Shown in pieces: positions 1 through 7,818 of a stretch of DNA of 64,000 bases (positions are counted from its first letter, which is position 1; every line of letters begins with the position of its first letter). This stretch comes from Hymenobacter gummosus (GTDB lineage Bacteria; Bacteroidota; Bacteroidia; Cytophagales; Hymenobacteraceae). A model generated the notes under the pieces. That model had not been told where the DNA came from and searched no databases. It saw only the letters and a list, made by a program, of their open reading frames with translations. The translations under genes were made by a program, and so were the position numbers. The stretch covers positions 107,078 to 171,077 of the forward strand of contig NZ_RXOF01000016.1 in the NCBI RefSeq assembly GCF_003970915.1. Reading direction: 5' to 3'.

Positions 1-1
1 G

Positions 2-523
2 GCCGGGGTGGGGGCGGCGCTGGTCATTCTGAGCCGGGGGCCGGTGGGCGCGGCCGGGGCCTCGGCCGCCCTGGGCAACTTGTTTATTCTGCTCAATGCC
101 ACCTGTTTCGGGCTGTATCTGGTGCTGGCCGCCCCGCTGATGAAGAAGTACCACCCCTTCACTGTGCTGGCCCGCAGCTTCCTGGTGGGTGCCTGCATCG
201 TGGTGCCGCTGGGCTGGCGCGAGGCTCTGGCCATCGACTACGCCCAGCTGCCCGCCCGCATCTGGGCCGACATCCTGTTCATGGTGTTCCTGCTCACCAT
301 CGTGGCCTACCTGCTCAACAACTGGGCCCTGAAATACGCCTCGCCCACCCTGCTGGGCGTGTACATCTACCTGCAGCCCATCCTGGCCGTGCTCATTGCC
401 GTAGGCCTGGGCCGCGACGTGCTGACCTGGCCGCGGGTAGGGCAGGGCCTGCTGATTTTTCTGGGCGTGTGGCTGGTGAGCCAGAAGCCGAAGGCTAACT
501 TGAGCCCAGAAACCCGGACTTAA
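2..523 (+). CDS. EamA/DMT-family transporter, C-terminal part
   Basis: The reading frame is open from the window edge, so the gene begins outside and only its last 173 residues are visible. They are almost entirely hydrophobic and form about five to six membrane segments. The stretch ending in 'YLQPILAVLIAVGLGRD' is the usual end of the second EamA domain, where a small-residue helix is followed by a Pro-containing helix and an acidic or basic loop. EamA proteins are inner-membrane drug/metabolite transporters, but the substrate cannot be read from sequence. The tail after about residue 160 is short and polar. The GTG at position 8 is unlikely to be the true start because the frame continues upstream and the fold would be halved. 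Confidence 0.85.
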   Translation, partial: AGVGAALVILSRGPVGAAGASAALGNLFILLNATCFGLYLVLAAPLMKKYHPFTVLARSFLVGACIVVPLGWREALAIDYAQLPARIWADILFMVFLLTIVAYLLNNWALKYASPTLLGVYIYLQPILAVLIAVGLGRDVLTWPRVGQGLLIFLGVWLVSQKPKANLSPETRT

Positions 524-566
524 ACTGGGTTAGAGCTCCTGTTATCCTCAATACACATAGTGTTAT

Positions 567-1706
567 ATGCCTGACTTCAATAAAAATCAGCTGGCTGAGT
601 TCCTACACGGTGCCCGTTGGCCGGTGCAATCCGATCCTGAGCCAAATTTCTTCTCCATTGCTGGCATCAGCAGCCGGGAAGTACCGCTAAGCAACACCTA
701 CGCCTTCTTCTTCCGCTCAGCGGCTCCGCATGGGCTGGGTAATTTGTTTGCCACCGCTTTGCGGAATATCCTAACGCTGAAAAAGCCCGGCTGGCCCGAA
801 TTGGACGCAGCGGTGCACGCCGCATGTGAGTACCCCATGCGGCACGGTCAGCGCCTGGATTTATTGATTCACGATGGACCATCGGAGCGGAGTCCGCAGT
901 CAGCTTCTTTCCAGATTCTGGTTGAGAATAAAATCAATCATTGGCTGGCCAATGACTTTGACAACTACTGGAGCAGTATTGAAGCCAAAGGCTACAAAGC
1001 TGGGGTGGTGCTGGGCCGAAAGGCCGAAATAGTACCCCCGGAATGGACTTACATCACGCACTTGGAGTTGGCGCGGGCAGTGGAGTATGGGCTGGGACCC
1101 AAGATTCAGCAAGCAAACCCGCGTTACTTGCCCGTATTGTTACATTTTCTGGAGCACTTAAAGCAAATGAGTCAAGACCCAATTGAATTCGCTCAAGCCT
1201 TCGCGTTTGCTCAGCGTCACCGGCGGGAGTTGGCCCAGGCCAAACGCCTGCTCACCTACATGGATACGAAAGCAGTGCAGATGATAGGGCAAAATATCAT
1301 TGCAGCCTTTGGCGACGACTACGTGGGCGGAGCCATTTTACCGGACTATCCACGGGTTCATATCCGACCGCGCTCCACCGCGGGCATAGACTACCTGGTG
1401 TGGTTCGGCCACATGGTGGACCCGGCAGAGTCGCCGTCTTTTAGCGTTACACTTTTCCCCACGACGCCGGCTGTAAGGCAGCAAAAGAAGCAGTTGCAAC
1501 AGCTGCTAATCCTACACCCGCTGGCTCAGCAAGCGGGTATTGGGCAGCCGGGGTGGTTTTCGCACGTTGGCTGGTTCAACGAGATGCTAGTGGGGAAAGA
1601 CTATCCGTTTAACGGTACGACGCTCGACGACCTGGCCGCGCAGGTAAGAGAAGTTCTGAATACGGATTGGGCGCCCTTGGAACCTGTATGGCTCGGGGGC
1701 AGCTAG
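567..1706 (+). CDS. PD-(D/E)XK nuclease superfamily protein
   Basis: This is a 379-residue protein starting at ATG 567. The 'HGLG' motif near residues 55-58, Asp98 in 'RLDLLI', and Glu120-x-Lys122 in 'QILVENKI' give the spacing of a PD-(D/E)XK active site. The layout resembles the PDDEXK_4 family (PF14281), in which an early HG.G motif precedes the catalytic Asp and ExK. The remaining 250 residues are mixed alpha/beta with no motif I recognise. Family members are often found in accessory or defence contexts, but no methyltransferase, helicase or other defence gene is adjacent here. It stands alone between a transporter and a small membrane-protein gene. The superfamily call is fairly strong; nuclease activity and biological role are inference. 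Confidence 0.75.
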   Translation: MPDFNKNQLAEFLHGARWPVQSDPEPNFFSIAGISSREVPLSNTYAFFFRSAAPHGLGNLFATALRNILTLKKPGWPELDAAVHAACEYPMRHGQRLDLLIHDGPSERSPQSASFQILVENKINHWLANDFDNYWSSIEAKGYKAGVVLGRKAEIVPPEWTYITHLELARAVEYGLGPKIQQANPRYLPVLLHFLEHLKQMSQDPIEFAQAFAFAQRHRRELAQAKRLLTYMDTKAVQMIGQNIIAAFGDDYVGGAILPDYPRVHIRPRSTAGIDYLVWFGHMVDPAESPSFSVTLFPTTPAVRQQKKQLQQLLILHPLAQQAGIGQPGWFSHVGWFNEMLVGKDYPFNGTTLDDLAAQVREVLNTDWAPLEPVWLGGS

Positions 1707-1820
1707 CGCATGTACCCGCCCGTAACTATTGAAGCCCGGTGCGGAGGAGCAGGTTACTGGGGGAACCAGCCAGAAAGCCTACATTTCAGGCGTGCCGGAC
1801 CCATACCGTAACGGCCCGCC

Positions 1821-2042
1821 CTACGCCTCCGCTAGGCGCCGGTTGACGCGCAGCGCCCAGCGCACCGACTGTACCAGCAGCAATACCTTGGCCAGCAGCA
1901 CGCATACCATGCCCACCAGCAGGCTGCCGTCGGCCCACACCGGGTGCAGGCGCGACACCTTGAAGAAGGCGCCCAGCCCGATGATAATCAGGCCGCTGAG
2001 TAGCAGAAAAAGCAGGTTGCGGAAGCGGAGTAGCGGGTACAT
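1821..2042 (-). CDS. Small two-helix membrane protein with a GldL-like N-terminal motif
   Basis: This 73-residue protein has two hydrophobic helices (about residues 9-27 and 38-58) joined by 'FKVSRLHPVWADG', and a basic C-terminus. The segment 'GLGAFFKVSRL' followed by a second helix containing 'LLVGM' resembles the two-helix N-terminus of the gliding/T9SS motor protein GldL (pattern GAxFKIxH, then LxxVG). The cytoplasmic domain of GldL is missing, so it cannot be GldL itself. It reads away from the response regulator at 2219 and shares a 176-bp intergenic region with it. The reading frame is more protein-like than the overlapping frames. The function is unknown and the GldL similarity was judged by eye. 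Confidence 0.6.
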   Translation of the reverse strand: MYPLLRFRNLLFLLLSGLIIIGLGAFFKVSRLHPVWADGSLLVGMVCVLLAKVLLLVQSVRWALRVNRRLAEA

Positions 2043-2122
2043 CAGCGGCGGCGGGGTGTTTGGGTTGAGCAGACTCGGGGCGGCGGTGCAGGAAGCGTGC
2101 CAGCGGTAAGATACGCACCGGC

Positions 2123-2140
2123 GCTTACGTTAACGTACGC
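2123..2140. promoter_or_regulatory. Near-perfect palindrome upstream of response regulator
   Basis: The 18-bp sequence 'GCTTACGTTAACGTACGC' is palindromic except for one pair. It lies about 80 bp upstream of the response regulator start, in the divergent intergenic region. It may be an operator, for autoregulation for example, but no T-run follows, so it is not a terminator. The role is inferred from position only. Confidence 0.35.
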
Positions 2141-2218
2141 CGGGCCGGCCAGATTGTCCGGGCGTGCGTATCCCAGCAAGGCGGCGTAAGTTTGGCCCCG
2201 GTCGCCGCGCCTTTTCGC

Positions 2219-2896
2219 ATGAAATTACTCCTGGTGGAAGACGAGCCCAAGCTGGCCTCGTTCATCAAAAAAGGCTTCGAGAACGAGGCCTACGAGCTGG
2301 AAATAGCCTACGACGGCCGCGTGGGCCAGTCCCTGCTGGAGCAGAACCGCTACGACGTGGTCATCCTCGACGTGAACCTGCCCTACGTCAACGGCTTCGA
2401 GCTGTGCCGCCGCCTGCGCCAGCACGACCCCGCGGTGCCGGTGCTTATGCTTACCGCCCTCGACAGCATCGACGACAAAGTGACGGGGTTCGAGGCCGGG
2501 GCCGACGACTACCTGGTGAAGCCCTTCGAGTTTCGGGAGCTGCTGCTGCGCACCCGCGCCCTGGCCAAGCGCGGCACCGACGCCCCCGCCGTCAAGCGCA
2601 TCCTGCGCATGGCCGACCTGGAGCTGAACCTCGACGCCAAAACCGTCACCCGCGCCGGGCAGCGCATCGAGCTGACCACCCGCGAATACTCCCTGCTGGA
2701 ATACCTGCTGCTGAACCGCGGCAAAACCGTCTCGCGCGTGGATATTGCCGAGCGCGTCTGGGAGCTGAACTTCGACACCAACACCAACGTCATCGACGTG
2801 TACGTGAGCTACCTGCGCAAGAAAATCGACAAGGGCTTCGAGCCCAAGCTGATTCATACCGTGGTGGGCATGGGCTACGTGATGCGGGAAGGGTGA
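2219..2896 (+). CDS. OmpR-family response regulator
   Basis: This 225-residue two-component response regulator has a receiver domain at about residues 1-115. Acid pocket Glu7/Asp8, phospho-acceptor Asp51 ('VVILDVNLP'), Thr79 and Lys101 are all present. A winged-helix DNA-binding domain (Trans_reg_C) covers about 128-222, with the typical end 'VVGMGYVMR'. ATG 2219 is preferred over an in-frame TTG 27 bp upstream because the receiver fold starts directly at 'MKLLLVEDE'. The sensor kinase follows at 3055 on the same strand. The overall look is close to the CusR/CopR-type heavy-metal regulators. Together with the RND efflux operon 3 kb downstream, this suggests a link to efflux control, which is inference. 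Confidence 0.92.
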   Translation: MKLLLVEDEPKLASFIKKGFENEAYELEIAYDGRVGQSLLEQNRYDVVILDVNLPYVNGFELCRRLRQHDPAVPVLMLTALDSIDDKVTGFEAGADDYLVKPFEFRELLLRTRALAKRGTDAPAVKRILRMADLELNLDAKTVTRAGQRIELTTREYSLLEYLLLNRGKTVSRVDIAERVWELNFDTNTNVIDVYVSYLRKKIDKGFEPKLIHTVVGMGYVMREG

Positions 2897-3050
2897 TAAT
2901 TAATAATGAATAATTAAGAATTAACAATTGGTGCCAATGAAAAGAGAAGAAGGATGAATAAAGCCCGCGCCTGTTCTTGCGCATTTGCTGCTAAACGGGC
3001 GCCCGTAACGCAGCCTCAATTATTAATTGTTCATTCTTAATTATTAATTA
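2897..3050. repeat. AT-rich inverted repeat with 34-bp arms between regulator and kinase genes
   Basis: An arm at 2897-2930 (starting 'TAATTAATAATGAATAATTA') and an arm at 3017-3050 are imperfect inverted copies built from TTAATTATTAATT-type words. They enclose 86 bp of ordinary GC content. The left arm begins on the base after the response-regulator stop codon, and the right arm ends 4 bp before the kinase start. This looks like a small non-coding repeat (MITE- or REP-like) lodged in an operon whose genes normally abut. It could form a long hairpin in the transcript. No target-site duplication is obvious. Confidence 0.6.
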
Positions 3051-3054
3051 CAAA

Positions 3055-4431
3055 ATGCTCATCCGCAACAAGCTCATTCTGCGCTTTACCCTGCTGGTGC
3101 TGGCCATTCAGCTGAGCTTGTCGCTGTTCGTGTACTTTTTTCACGCCGCCACGCGGGAGCAGAAGTTCGTGAACCGCCTGCGGGGCAAGTGCGAGCTGAC
3201 CGGGCGCATCCTGCTGCAGCGCGGCAACCTGCGCGCCGGCATTCTGCGCACCTTCCGCCGCCGTGATTTGCTGACCATGCCCCAGGAGCAGATCAGCGTG
3301 TACTCGCCCCACGGCCGGCTCATCTACGAAAGCGACGACCGGATTGACCAGCGCGGCAACGAGGCCCACCTGGCCGAAGTGCGGCCCGAGCGGCCGGTAA
3401 GCTTCCGCTTCGGCGGGCGCGAGGCCCTGGGCATGACCTACGCGTTCGAGGGCGGCGACTACCGCATCTTCGCCGCCGGCTACGACGACGTGGGCTTTCA
3501 GCAGCTCGACAAGCTGCGGCTCATCCTGCTGGTGGGCAACCTCGGCGCCCTGGCCCTGATTGTGGTGGCCGGCTGGTACTTCGCCGAGGAGTCGCTGAAG
3601 CCCATGGCGCGCGTGGTGCGGGAAGTGCGGCGCATCACGGCCTCCAACCTGAGCCGCCGCGTGAACGAGGGCAACCAGAAGGACGAAGTGGCCCAGCTGG
3701 CCATGACCTTCAACCGCATGCTGGCGGGCCTGGAGCAGGCCTTCGAGGCCCAGAAAAGCTTCGTGGCCCACGCCTCGCACGAGCTGCGCACCCCGCTCAC
3801 CAACGCCCTGGGTACGCTGGAAACCTCCGTGCTCTACGACGAGAACCTGGCCGAAGCCAAGCGCAGCATGCAGTCGGCCCAGCAGGAAATCCGCCGGCTT
3901 ATCGGCCTCACCAACAGCCTGCTGGCCCTGGCCCGCGCCGACGAGGCTACCGTGAGCCGCCAGCAGGTGCGCCTGGACGAGTGCCTAACCCAGGCCCTGG
4001 CCAACTGCGCCGCCAAATACCCCGGTCGGCAGGTGCGCCTGAGCTTCGGCGAGCTGCCGGAGGAGCTGGACGAGCCGTTTGTGGTGGAAGGCAATGCCCC
4101 GCTGCTCAGCACTGCCCTGCTCAACCTGCTCGATAACGCCTGCAAGTACTCCGACGGCCCGGTGCTGGTGGAGCTGGGTTACCGCGGCCCTGGCACGCTG
4201 CAAATCGTGGTGCAGGACGCGGGCATCGGCATCGAACCAGCGGCGCTGGAGCGCATCTACGAGCCGCTGTTCCGCGCCGAAACCGGCCGGCAGACGGCCA
4301 CCGGCTACGGCTTGGGCCTGCCCATCACCCAGAAAATCATTCGCTTGCACGGCGGCGAGCTGCTGGTAGAGTCGAAGGTAGGGGAGGGCACCACGGCCAG
4401 TGTGCGCCTGCCCGCCGCGCCGGTGCTGTAG
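3055..4431 (+). CDS. Two-component sensor histidine kinase (HAMP-HisKA-HATPase)
   Basis: This 458-residue inner-membrane kinase is the expected partner of the response regulator at 2219. Transmembrane helix 1 covers about residues 8-29, followed by a periplasmic domain of roughly 125 residues and helix 2 at about 155-175. HAMP spans about 177-230. The HisKA H-box is 'FVAHASHELRTPL' with phospho-acceptor His242. The HATPase domain covers about 335-455, with an N-box ('LLNLLDNACKYS'), 'DAGIGI' and 'GYGLGLPI'. The domain order and length match CusS/OmpR-class kinases. The gene ends at 4431 and is followed by a convergent HxlR regulator. The signal sensed is unknown. Confidence 0.92.
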   Translation: MLIRNKLILRFTLLVLAIQLSLSLFVYFFHAATREQKFVNRLRGKCELTGRILLQRGNLRAGILRTFRRRDLLTMPQEQISVYSPHGRLIYESDDRIDQRGNEAHLAEVRPERPVSFRFGGREALGMTYAFEGGDYRIFAAGYDDVGFQQLDKLRLILLVGNLGALALIVVAGWYFAEESLKPMARVVREVRRITASNLSRRVNEGNQKDEVAQLAMTFNRMLAGLEQAFEAQKSFVAHASHELRTPLTNALGTLETSVLYDENLAEAKRSMQSAQQEIRRLIGLTNSLLALARADEATVSRQQVRLDECLTQALANCAAKYPGRQVRLSFGELPEELDEPFVVEGNAPLLSTALLNLLDNACKYSDGPVLVELGYRGPGTLQIVVQDAGIGIEPAALERIYEPLFRAETGRQTATGYGLGLPITQKIIRLHGGELLVESKVGEGTTASVRLPAAPVL

Positions 4432-4511
4432 GGGCCGGCAGCCACACACTGCCGGGTGCAATCAGGCTGCCCGACATTACGAAGGCGGCAATTTGCTGGG
4501 CCCGGCGCTGG

Positions 4512-4847
4512 TCAGCTGGCCGCTTCGGTCGGGGCGGTGCTGCTGTTCCAGGCGCAGAGCTGTTCGAGGATGGGCAGCAGCGCCAGGCCGCGCTCGGTCA
4601 GCGAATACTCCACCCGGGGGGGCAGCTCGGCAAACGCCTCGCGGCGCACGATGCCGTCTTCCTCCAATTCCTTGAGCTGCTCGGTCAGCACCTTGCGCGA
4701 GGTGAGGTACAGGCGCTGGGCCAGCTGGCCGAAGCGCAGCCGGCGCTGGCCCAGGTTGGAGATGATGATGAGCTTCCATTTGCCGCCCAGCACGCCCATC
4801 GTGCGGGTCATGGGGCAGGAAGAACCACAGAAAACAGCGTCGCGCAT
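4512..4847 (-). CDS. HxlR-family winged-helix transcriptional regulator
   Basis: This 111-residue protein carries the HxlR signature: an N-terminal Cys-containing segment ('FCGSSCPM'), 'GGKWKLIII', 'LRFGQLAQRLYLTSRKVLTEQL' cut by a short turn, and 'LTERGLALLPIL'. HxlR regulators are dimeric DNA-binding proteins, often responding to reactive electrophiles or redox stress through Cys. It is divergent from the SDR gene at 4992 with a 144-bp gap. The usual arrangement of this family is a regulator transcribed away from an oxidoreductase it represses. Control of the SDR is inferred from that layout. Confidence 0.9.
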   Translation of the reverse strand: MRDAVFCGSSCPMTRTMGVLGGKWKLIIISNLGQRRLRFGQLAQRLYLTSRKVLTEQLKELEEDGIVRREAFAELPPRVEYSLTERGLALLPILEQLCAWNSSTAPTEAAS

Positions 4848-4991
4848 GGGGTAGCTGGGTGAAAGGGCGGGTTGAAGCCCGTTTGTTACGGGAGGGTAAC
4901 CAGTTTGTGGGGCGAAATGATTGACGTTAGTAACTGAAAGTAACTATCGATGGTTCCTCGCCGAAACCAACCAATAATCCCTCTTTTTCTC

Positions 4992-5753
4992 ATGACAACT
5001 TCCCAAAAGCTAGCCGGTAAAATTGCCCTCGTCACCGGTGGTAGCACTGGTATCGGCCTGGCTACGGCCCAGCGCTTCGTGGCCGAAGGAGCGTTCGTGT
5101 TCATCACCGGCCGGCGGCAGGCCGAGCTGGACGCCGCGGTGCAGCTGCTAGGCAGCAACCACGCCGTGGGGCTGCAGGGCGACGTGAGCAACCTGGCCGA
5201 TCTGGACCGGGCGGTAGCCGCCATCAAGGCGCAGAAGGGCCGGCTCGACGTGGTGGTAGCCAACGCGGCCGTGGGCGAGTTCCTGCCCGTAGAGGCCATT
5301 ACCGAAGAGCACTACGACCGGCAGTTCGACGTCAACGTGAAGGGCATGGTGTTTACGGTGCAGAAGGCCCTGCCCCTGCTCCCCGACGGCTCCACCATCG
5401 TGCTCCTGTCGTCCGTCTCGGGCTCGAAGGGCACGGGCAGCAGCAGTATCTACAGCGCCACGAAGGCGGCCAACCGTTCCCTGGCCCGCAACTGGGCCGT
5501 CGACCTGAAAGGCCGCCGCATCCGGGTGAATGCCGTCAGTCCGGGGCCCATCGAAACACCCGGCCTCAATGGCCTGATCGATTCGCCCGAGCACCTCGCG
5601 CAGTTCAAGGCCCAGATGACGAGCGTGATGCCGCTGGGGCGCCTGGGTGAGGCCGACGAGGTGGCCAAGGCCATCGTGTTCCTGGCCTCAGACGACAGCA
5701 GCTTCGTGACCGGGGCGGAGCTGTTCGTCGACGGCGGCATCGTGCAGGTGTAA
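4992..5753 (+). CDS. Classical short-chain dehydrogenase/reductase (SDR)
   Basis: This 253-residue NAD(P)-dependent oxidoreductase has the cofactor motif 'TGGSTGIG' (15-22) and 'NAAVG' (91-95) in place of the usual NNAG. The catalytic set is Asn115, Ser141, Tyr154 and Lys158 ('YSATK'), followed by 'VSPGPIETPG'. The length and C-terminal 'FVTGAELFVDGG' ending are standard for classical SDRs of the FabG/glucose-dehydrogenase-like group. ATG 4992 is chosen over an upstream in-frame ATG at 4950 because the first 14 extra residues are not part of the fold. The gene is divergent from an HxlR regulator that may control it. The substrate is unknown. Confidence 0.92.
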   Translation: MTTSQKLAGKIALVTGGSTGIGLATAQRFVAEGAFVFITGRRQAELDAAVQLLGSNHAVGLQGDVSNLADLDRAVAAIKAQKGRLDVVVANAAVGEFLPVEAITEEHYDRQFDVNVKGMVFTVQKALPLLPDGSTIVLLSSVSGSKGTGSSSIYSATKAANRSLARNWAVDLKGRRIRVNAVSPGPIETPGLNGLIDSPEHLAQFKAQMTSVMPLGRLGEADEVAKAIVFLASDDSSFVTGAELFVDGGIVQV

Positions 5754-5789
5754 GCCCGCCACCGCGGCCTCTTACTACCACCAGCTCAT

Positions 5790-5821
5790 GGCTGGGAGCC
5801 CCGGCTCCCAGCCATTTTTTT
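5790..5821 (+). terminator. Rho-independent terminator after SDR gene
   Basis: An 11-bp perfect stem ('GGCTGGGAGCC' paired with 'GGCTCCCAGCC', loop CC) is followed by A and seven T. It lies 37 bp after the SDR stop codon. Confidence 0.85.
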
Positions 5822-5832
5822 GTGCGTTGCGT

Positions 5833-5916
5833 GTAGCGCGAACTTTCAGTTCGCGCCTCGTTGAACGGCACTCGTCCGGATGTCAGCTACGATGCGCGAA
5901 CTAAAAGTTGACTCCG
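5833..5916. repeat. REP-like element, variant of the GTAG hairpin family
   Basis: GTAG at 5833 is followed directly by the hairpin 'CGCGAACT-TTC-AGTTCGCG'. Downstream are 'GTTGAACGGCACTCGTCCGG' and a second 'CGCGAACT' at 5894-5901. The copy at 11189-11332 has the same plan (GTAG, CGCG palindrome, 'GTTCAACGACAATCGTCCGG', CGCG word), with AACT replaced by GGCT. A GTAG tetranucleotide ahead of a palindrome is the mark of REP sequences mobilised by RAYT transposases. No RAYT gene is in this window. Confidence 0.55.
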
Positions 5917-5945
5917 TCGACCTGCGGTTTGCGCTCCGGCCCCCT

Positions 5946-5983
5946 TCTAATCTTTTCTAATCCCGTTCTCACGCGGCTCTAAT
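5946..5983 (+). promoter_or_regulatory. Putative operator, copy 1 (TCTAATC direct repeats)
   Basis: The motif TCTAATC occurs at 5946 and 5956, exactly 10 bp apart, and TCTAAT recurs at 5978. The 35-bp block 5949-5983 is repeated without mismatch at 6301-6335. Direct half-sites one helical turn apart are what OmpR-family regulators bind. An OmpR-type regulator is encoded 3 kb upstream. The block sits about 40 bp ahead of the start at 6025, so it could overlap the promoter. The function is inferred. Confidence 0.5.
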
Positions 5984-6024
5984 ACCCCGTGGGCAGCTTT
6001 GTGGCCTATCGTCGCATTCTGCCC

Positions 6025-6291
6025 ATGAAGAAAAAAGACCGCCTGCAGCTTCCAGCCTTCCTGCTGCTGATGGCGCTGATGCTTTCCGCTGGCCTGAACT
6101 GCTACCTGCTGCTGGCCGAGCATTCCCCCCTGGAACAGGCCTTTGAGGCCGATGCCCGCGTGGCCGAGTCGGAGCTGGAGCTGCGCCTGGCCCAGACGCA
6201 GCTGGCCCACTGCCAGGCCGAGCAGCTGCGCAAAGACAGCGTGCTGGTGAGCCTGCTGGGTCAGCCCCACGCCAATCCGGTGAAGCTTTAA
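6025..6291 (+). CDS. Small membrane-anchored coiled-coil protein of unknown function
   Basis: This 88-residue protein starts at ATG 6025; an in-frame GTG at 5989 is possible but lies within the promoter-like region. A basic N-terminus ('MKKKDR') is followed by one membrane helix (about 10-31). Beyond it is a charged heptad-rich segment ('ADARVAESELELRLAQTQLA') that should form a short coiled coil in the periplasm. It precedes the RND efflux genes and shares the duplicated putative operator with them, so it may be co-regulated. I do not recognise a family. A small accessory membrane protein of the efflux system is possible, but that is a guess. Confidence 0.65.
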   Translation: MKKKDRLQLPAFLLLMALMLSAGLNCYLLLAEHSPLEQAFEADARVAESELELRLAQTQLAHCQAEQLRKDSVLVSLLGQPHANPVKL

Positions 6292-6297
6292 CGAGCT

Positions 6298-6335
6298 TTT
6301 AATCTTTTCTAATCCCGTTCTCACGCGGCTCTAAT
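6298..6335 (+). promoter_or_regulatory. Putative operator, copy 2, upstream of RND efflux genes
   Basis: Bases 6301-6335 are identical to 5949-5983, and the preceding T at 6300 also matches. Half-sites TTTAATC and TCTAATC are again 10 bp apart. The sequence just after the block is also similar to that after copy 1. It lies 60 bp upstream of the adaptor-protein start at 6396 and is likely its promoter/operator region. Confidence 0.5.
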
Positions 6336-6395
6336 GCCGCGGGGCCTCCTTTGCGGTGTACCCTGCCGCCCTCAGCCGTTAGCGGCACCCTCACC

Positions 6396-7601
6396 ATGTC
6401 TGTATCCGCCTTATTCCGAAGCTTTTCCCTGCCGCTGGCCGCCGCGGCCCTCAGCGCCCTGCTCGCCGGCTGCTCGGCCAAGGGCGAAACCGAAGCCGCC
6501 CAGCAGCCCGCCGCCGAGCAGCCCACGCTGCCCGTGACCCAGCTGGTGACCAAGGACACGGTGCTCTACCGCAAGTACGTGGCCGATATCCAGGCCCTGC
6601 GCAACGTGGAGCTGCGCGGCCGGGTGCCCGGCTTCCTGGAGCACATTCACGTCGACGAGGGCCAGTCGGTGAAAGCCGGCCAGCTGCTGTTCAGCATCAA
6701 CGACGCCCCGTTCCGCACCCAGATTAGCAAGGCCCAGGCAGCCCTGGCCAGCGCCCAGGCCGAAACCCGGGTGGCCGAGCTGGAAGTCAAGCAGGTGACC
6801 ATGCTGGTGGAAAAGAACATCGTGTCTTCTACCGAGCTGGAAGTGGCCAAGGCCAAGCTGAAAGCGGCCCAGTCGCACGTGGCGCAGGCCAGTTCCGCGC
6901 TGGCCTCAGCCCGCCTGAACCTGAGCTACACCCAGGTGCGGGCCCCCTTCGACGGCATCATCGACCGGATTCCGCTGAAAGTGGGGAGCCTGGTGGACGA
7001 CGGCACCTTGCTCACCACCGTGTCCGACATCCGGGCGGTGTACGCCTATTTTACCGTGTCGGAGGGCGAGTACCTCGACTACATGAAGCGCCACCCCCGG
7101 GGCAGCGCCGCCCCGGCCGACGACGTGCACCTGATCCTGGCCGACGGCAGCAGCTACCCCCACGCGGGCCGCATCGAGACGGTGGAAAGCGAGTTTGACG
7201 CCAATACCGGCTCCATTGCCTTCCGGGCGCGCTTCGAAAACCCCGGCCGCCTGCTCAAGCACGGCGCCACCGGCCGCGTGCAGCTGGCCAGCGAAGTCGA
7301 CAATGCCCTGCTGCTGCCGCAGAAAGCGGTGTTCGAGCTGCAGGACAAGAACTACGTGTTCGTGGTCGACAAAAACAACCGCCTGCACCAGCAGCACTTC
7401 GTGCCGCGCACCCGCCTCTCGCACTTCTACCTGGTGGAATCGGGCCTGCAGCCCGGCGACCGGGTGGTGTACGAGGGCGTGCAGGACGCCCGCGACGGAA
7501 TGCTGATTCGCCCGCAGCCCATCGGGATGGACAGCCTGCTGGCCCCGGCGCCCAGCCGCGGCAACGGCGGCGGCCCGGTGGCCACGGCGCACGCCTTTTA
7601 A
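6396..7601 (+). CDS. RND efflux periplasmic adaptor (membrane fusion protein), lipoprotein
   Basis: This 401-residue adaptor has a lipoprotein signal peptide ending in 'LLAGC' with lipidated Cys26. A biotinyl-lipoyl-like half-motif ('GFLEHIHVDEGQSVKAGQ') precedes a long alpha-hairpin (about 105-170). The second lipoyl half is 'YTQVRAPFDGIIDR', and beta-barrel and membrane-proximal domains end the protein. This is the AcrA/MexA order and length. It bridges the inner-membrane pump at 7819 and the outer-membrane factor at 11344. ATG 6396 is chosen because the signal peptide starts there; in-frame upstream codons lengthen it implausibly. A 217-bp gap without visible features separates it from the pump gene. 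Confidence 0.93.
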   Translation: MSVSALFRSFSLPLAAAALSALLAGCSAKGETEAAQQPAAEQPTLPVTQLVTKDTVLYRKYVADIQALRNVELRGRVPGFLEHIHVDEGQSVKAGQLLFSINDAPFRTQISKAQAALASAQAETRVAELEVKQVTMLVEKNIVSSTELEVAKAKLKAAQSHVAQASSALASARLNLSYTQVRAPFDGIIDRIPLKVGSLVDDGTLLTTVSDIRAVYAYFTVSEGEYLDYMKRHPRGSAAPADDVHLILADGSSYPHAGRIETVESEFDANTGSIAFRARFENPGRLLKHGATGRVQLASEVDNALLLPQKAVFELQDKNYVFVVDKNNRLHQQHFVPRTRLSHFYLVESGLQPGDRVVYEGVQDARDGMLIRPQPIGMDSLLAPAPSRGNGGGPVATAHAF

Positions 7602-7818
7602 CCCCATTTCCTCCGACGTCGGCGCGTCCACCCGTTGCGCGCCGCACGTCCGCCCGCTGGTGCAGCCCGGGCCGTTAGTCGAAGCCATTTTCCCCATTGG
7701 AGAAAGGAGAAGAGCGGTGGTTTTGACGACGCGGCCCGGCGCCGCCCGGCGGGCGTCAGGAGCGGGGTTGATTTTCTCACGTCGCCGGCCCCGCGCCGGC
7801 TGACTACCTACCTATTGC

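Noticed and set aside
7602-7818. A possible small gene between the efflux adaptor and pump.
   Set aside because: The longer frames here run into the pump gene in the wrong phase and read as Arg/Pro-rich shadows; no start or family signal.
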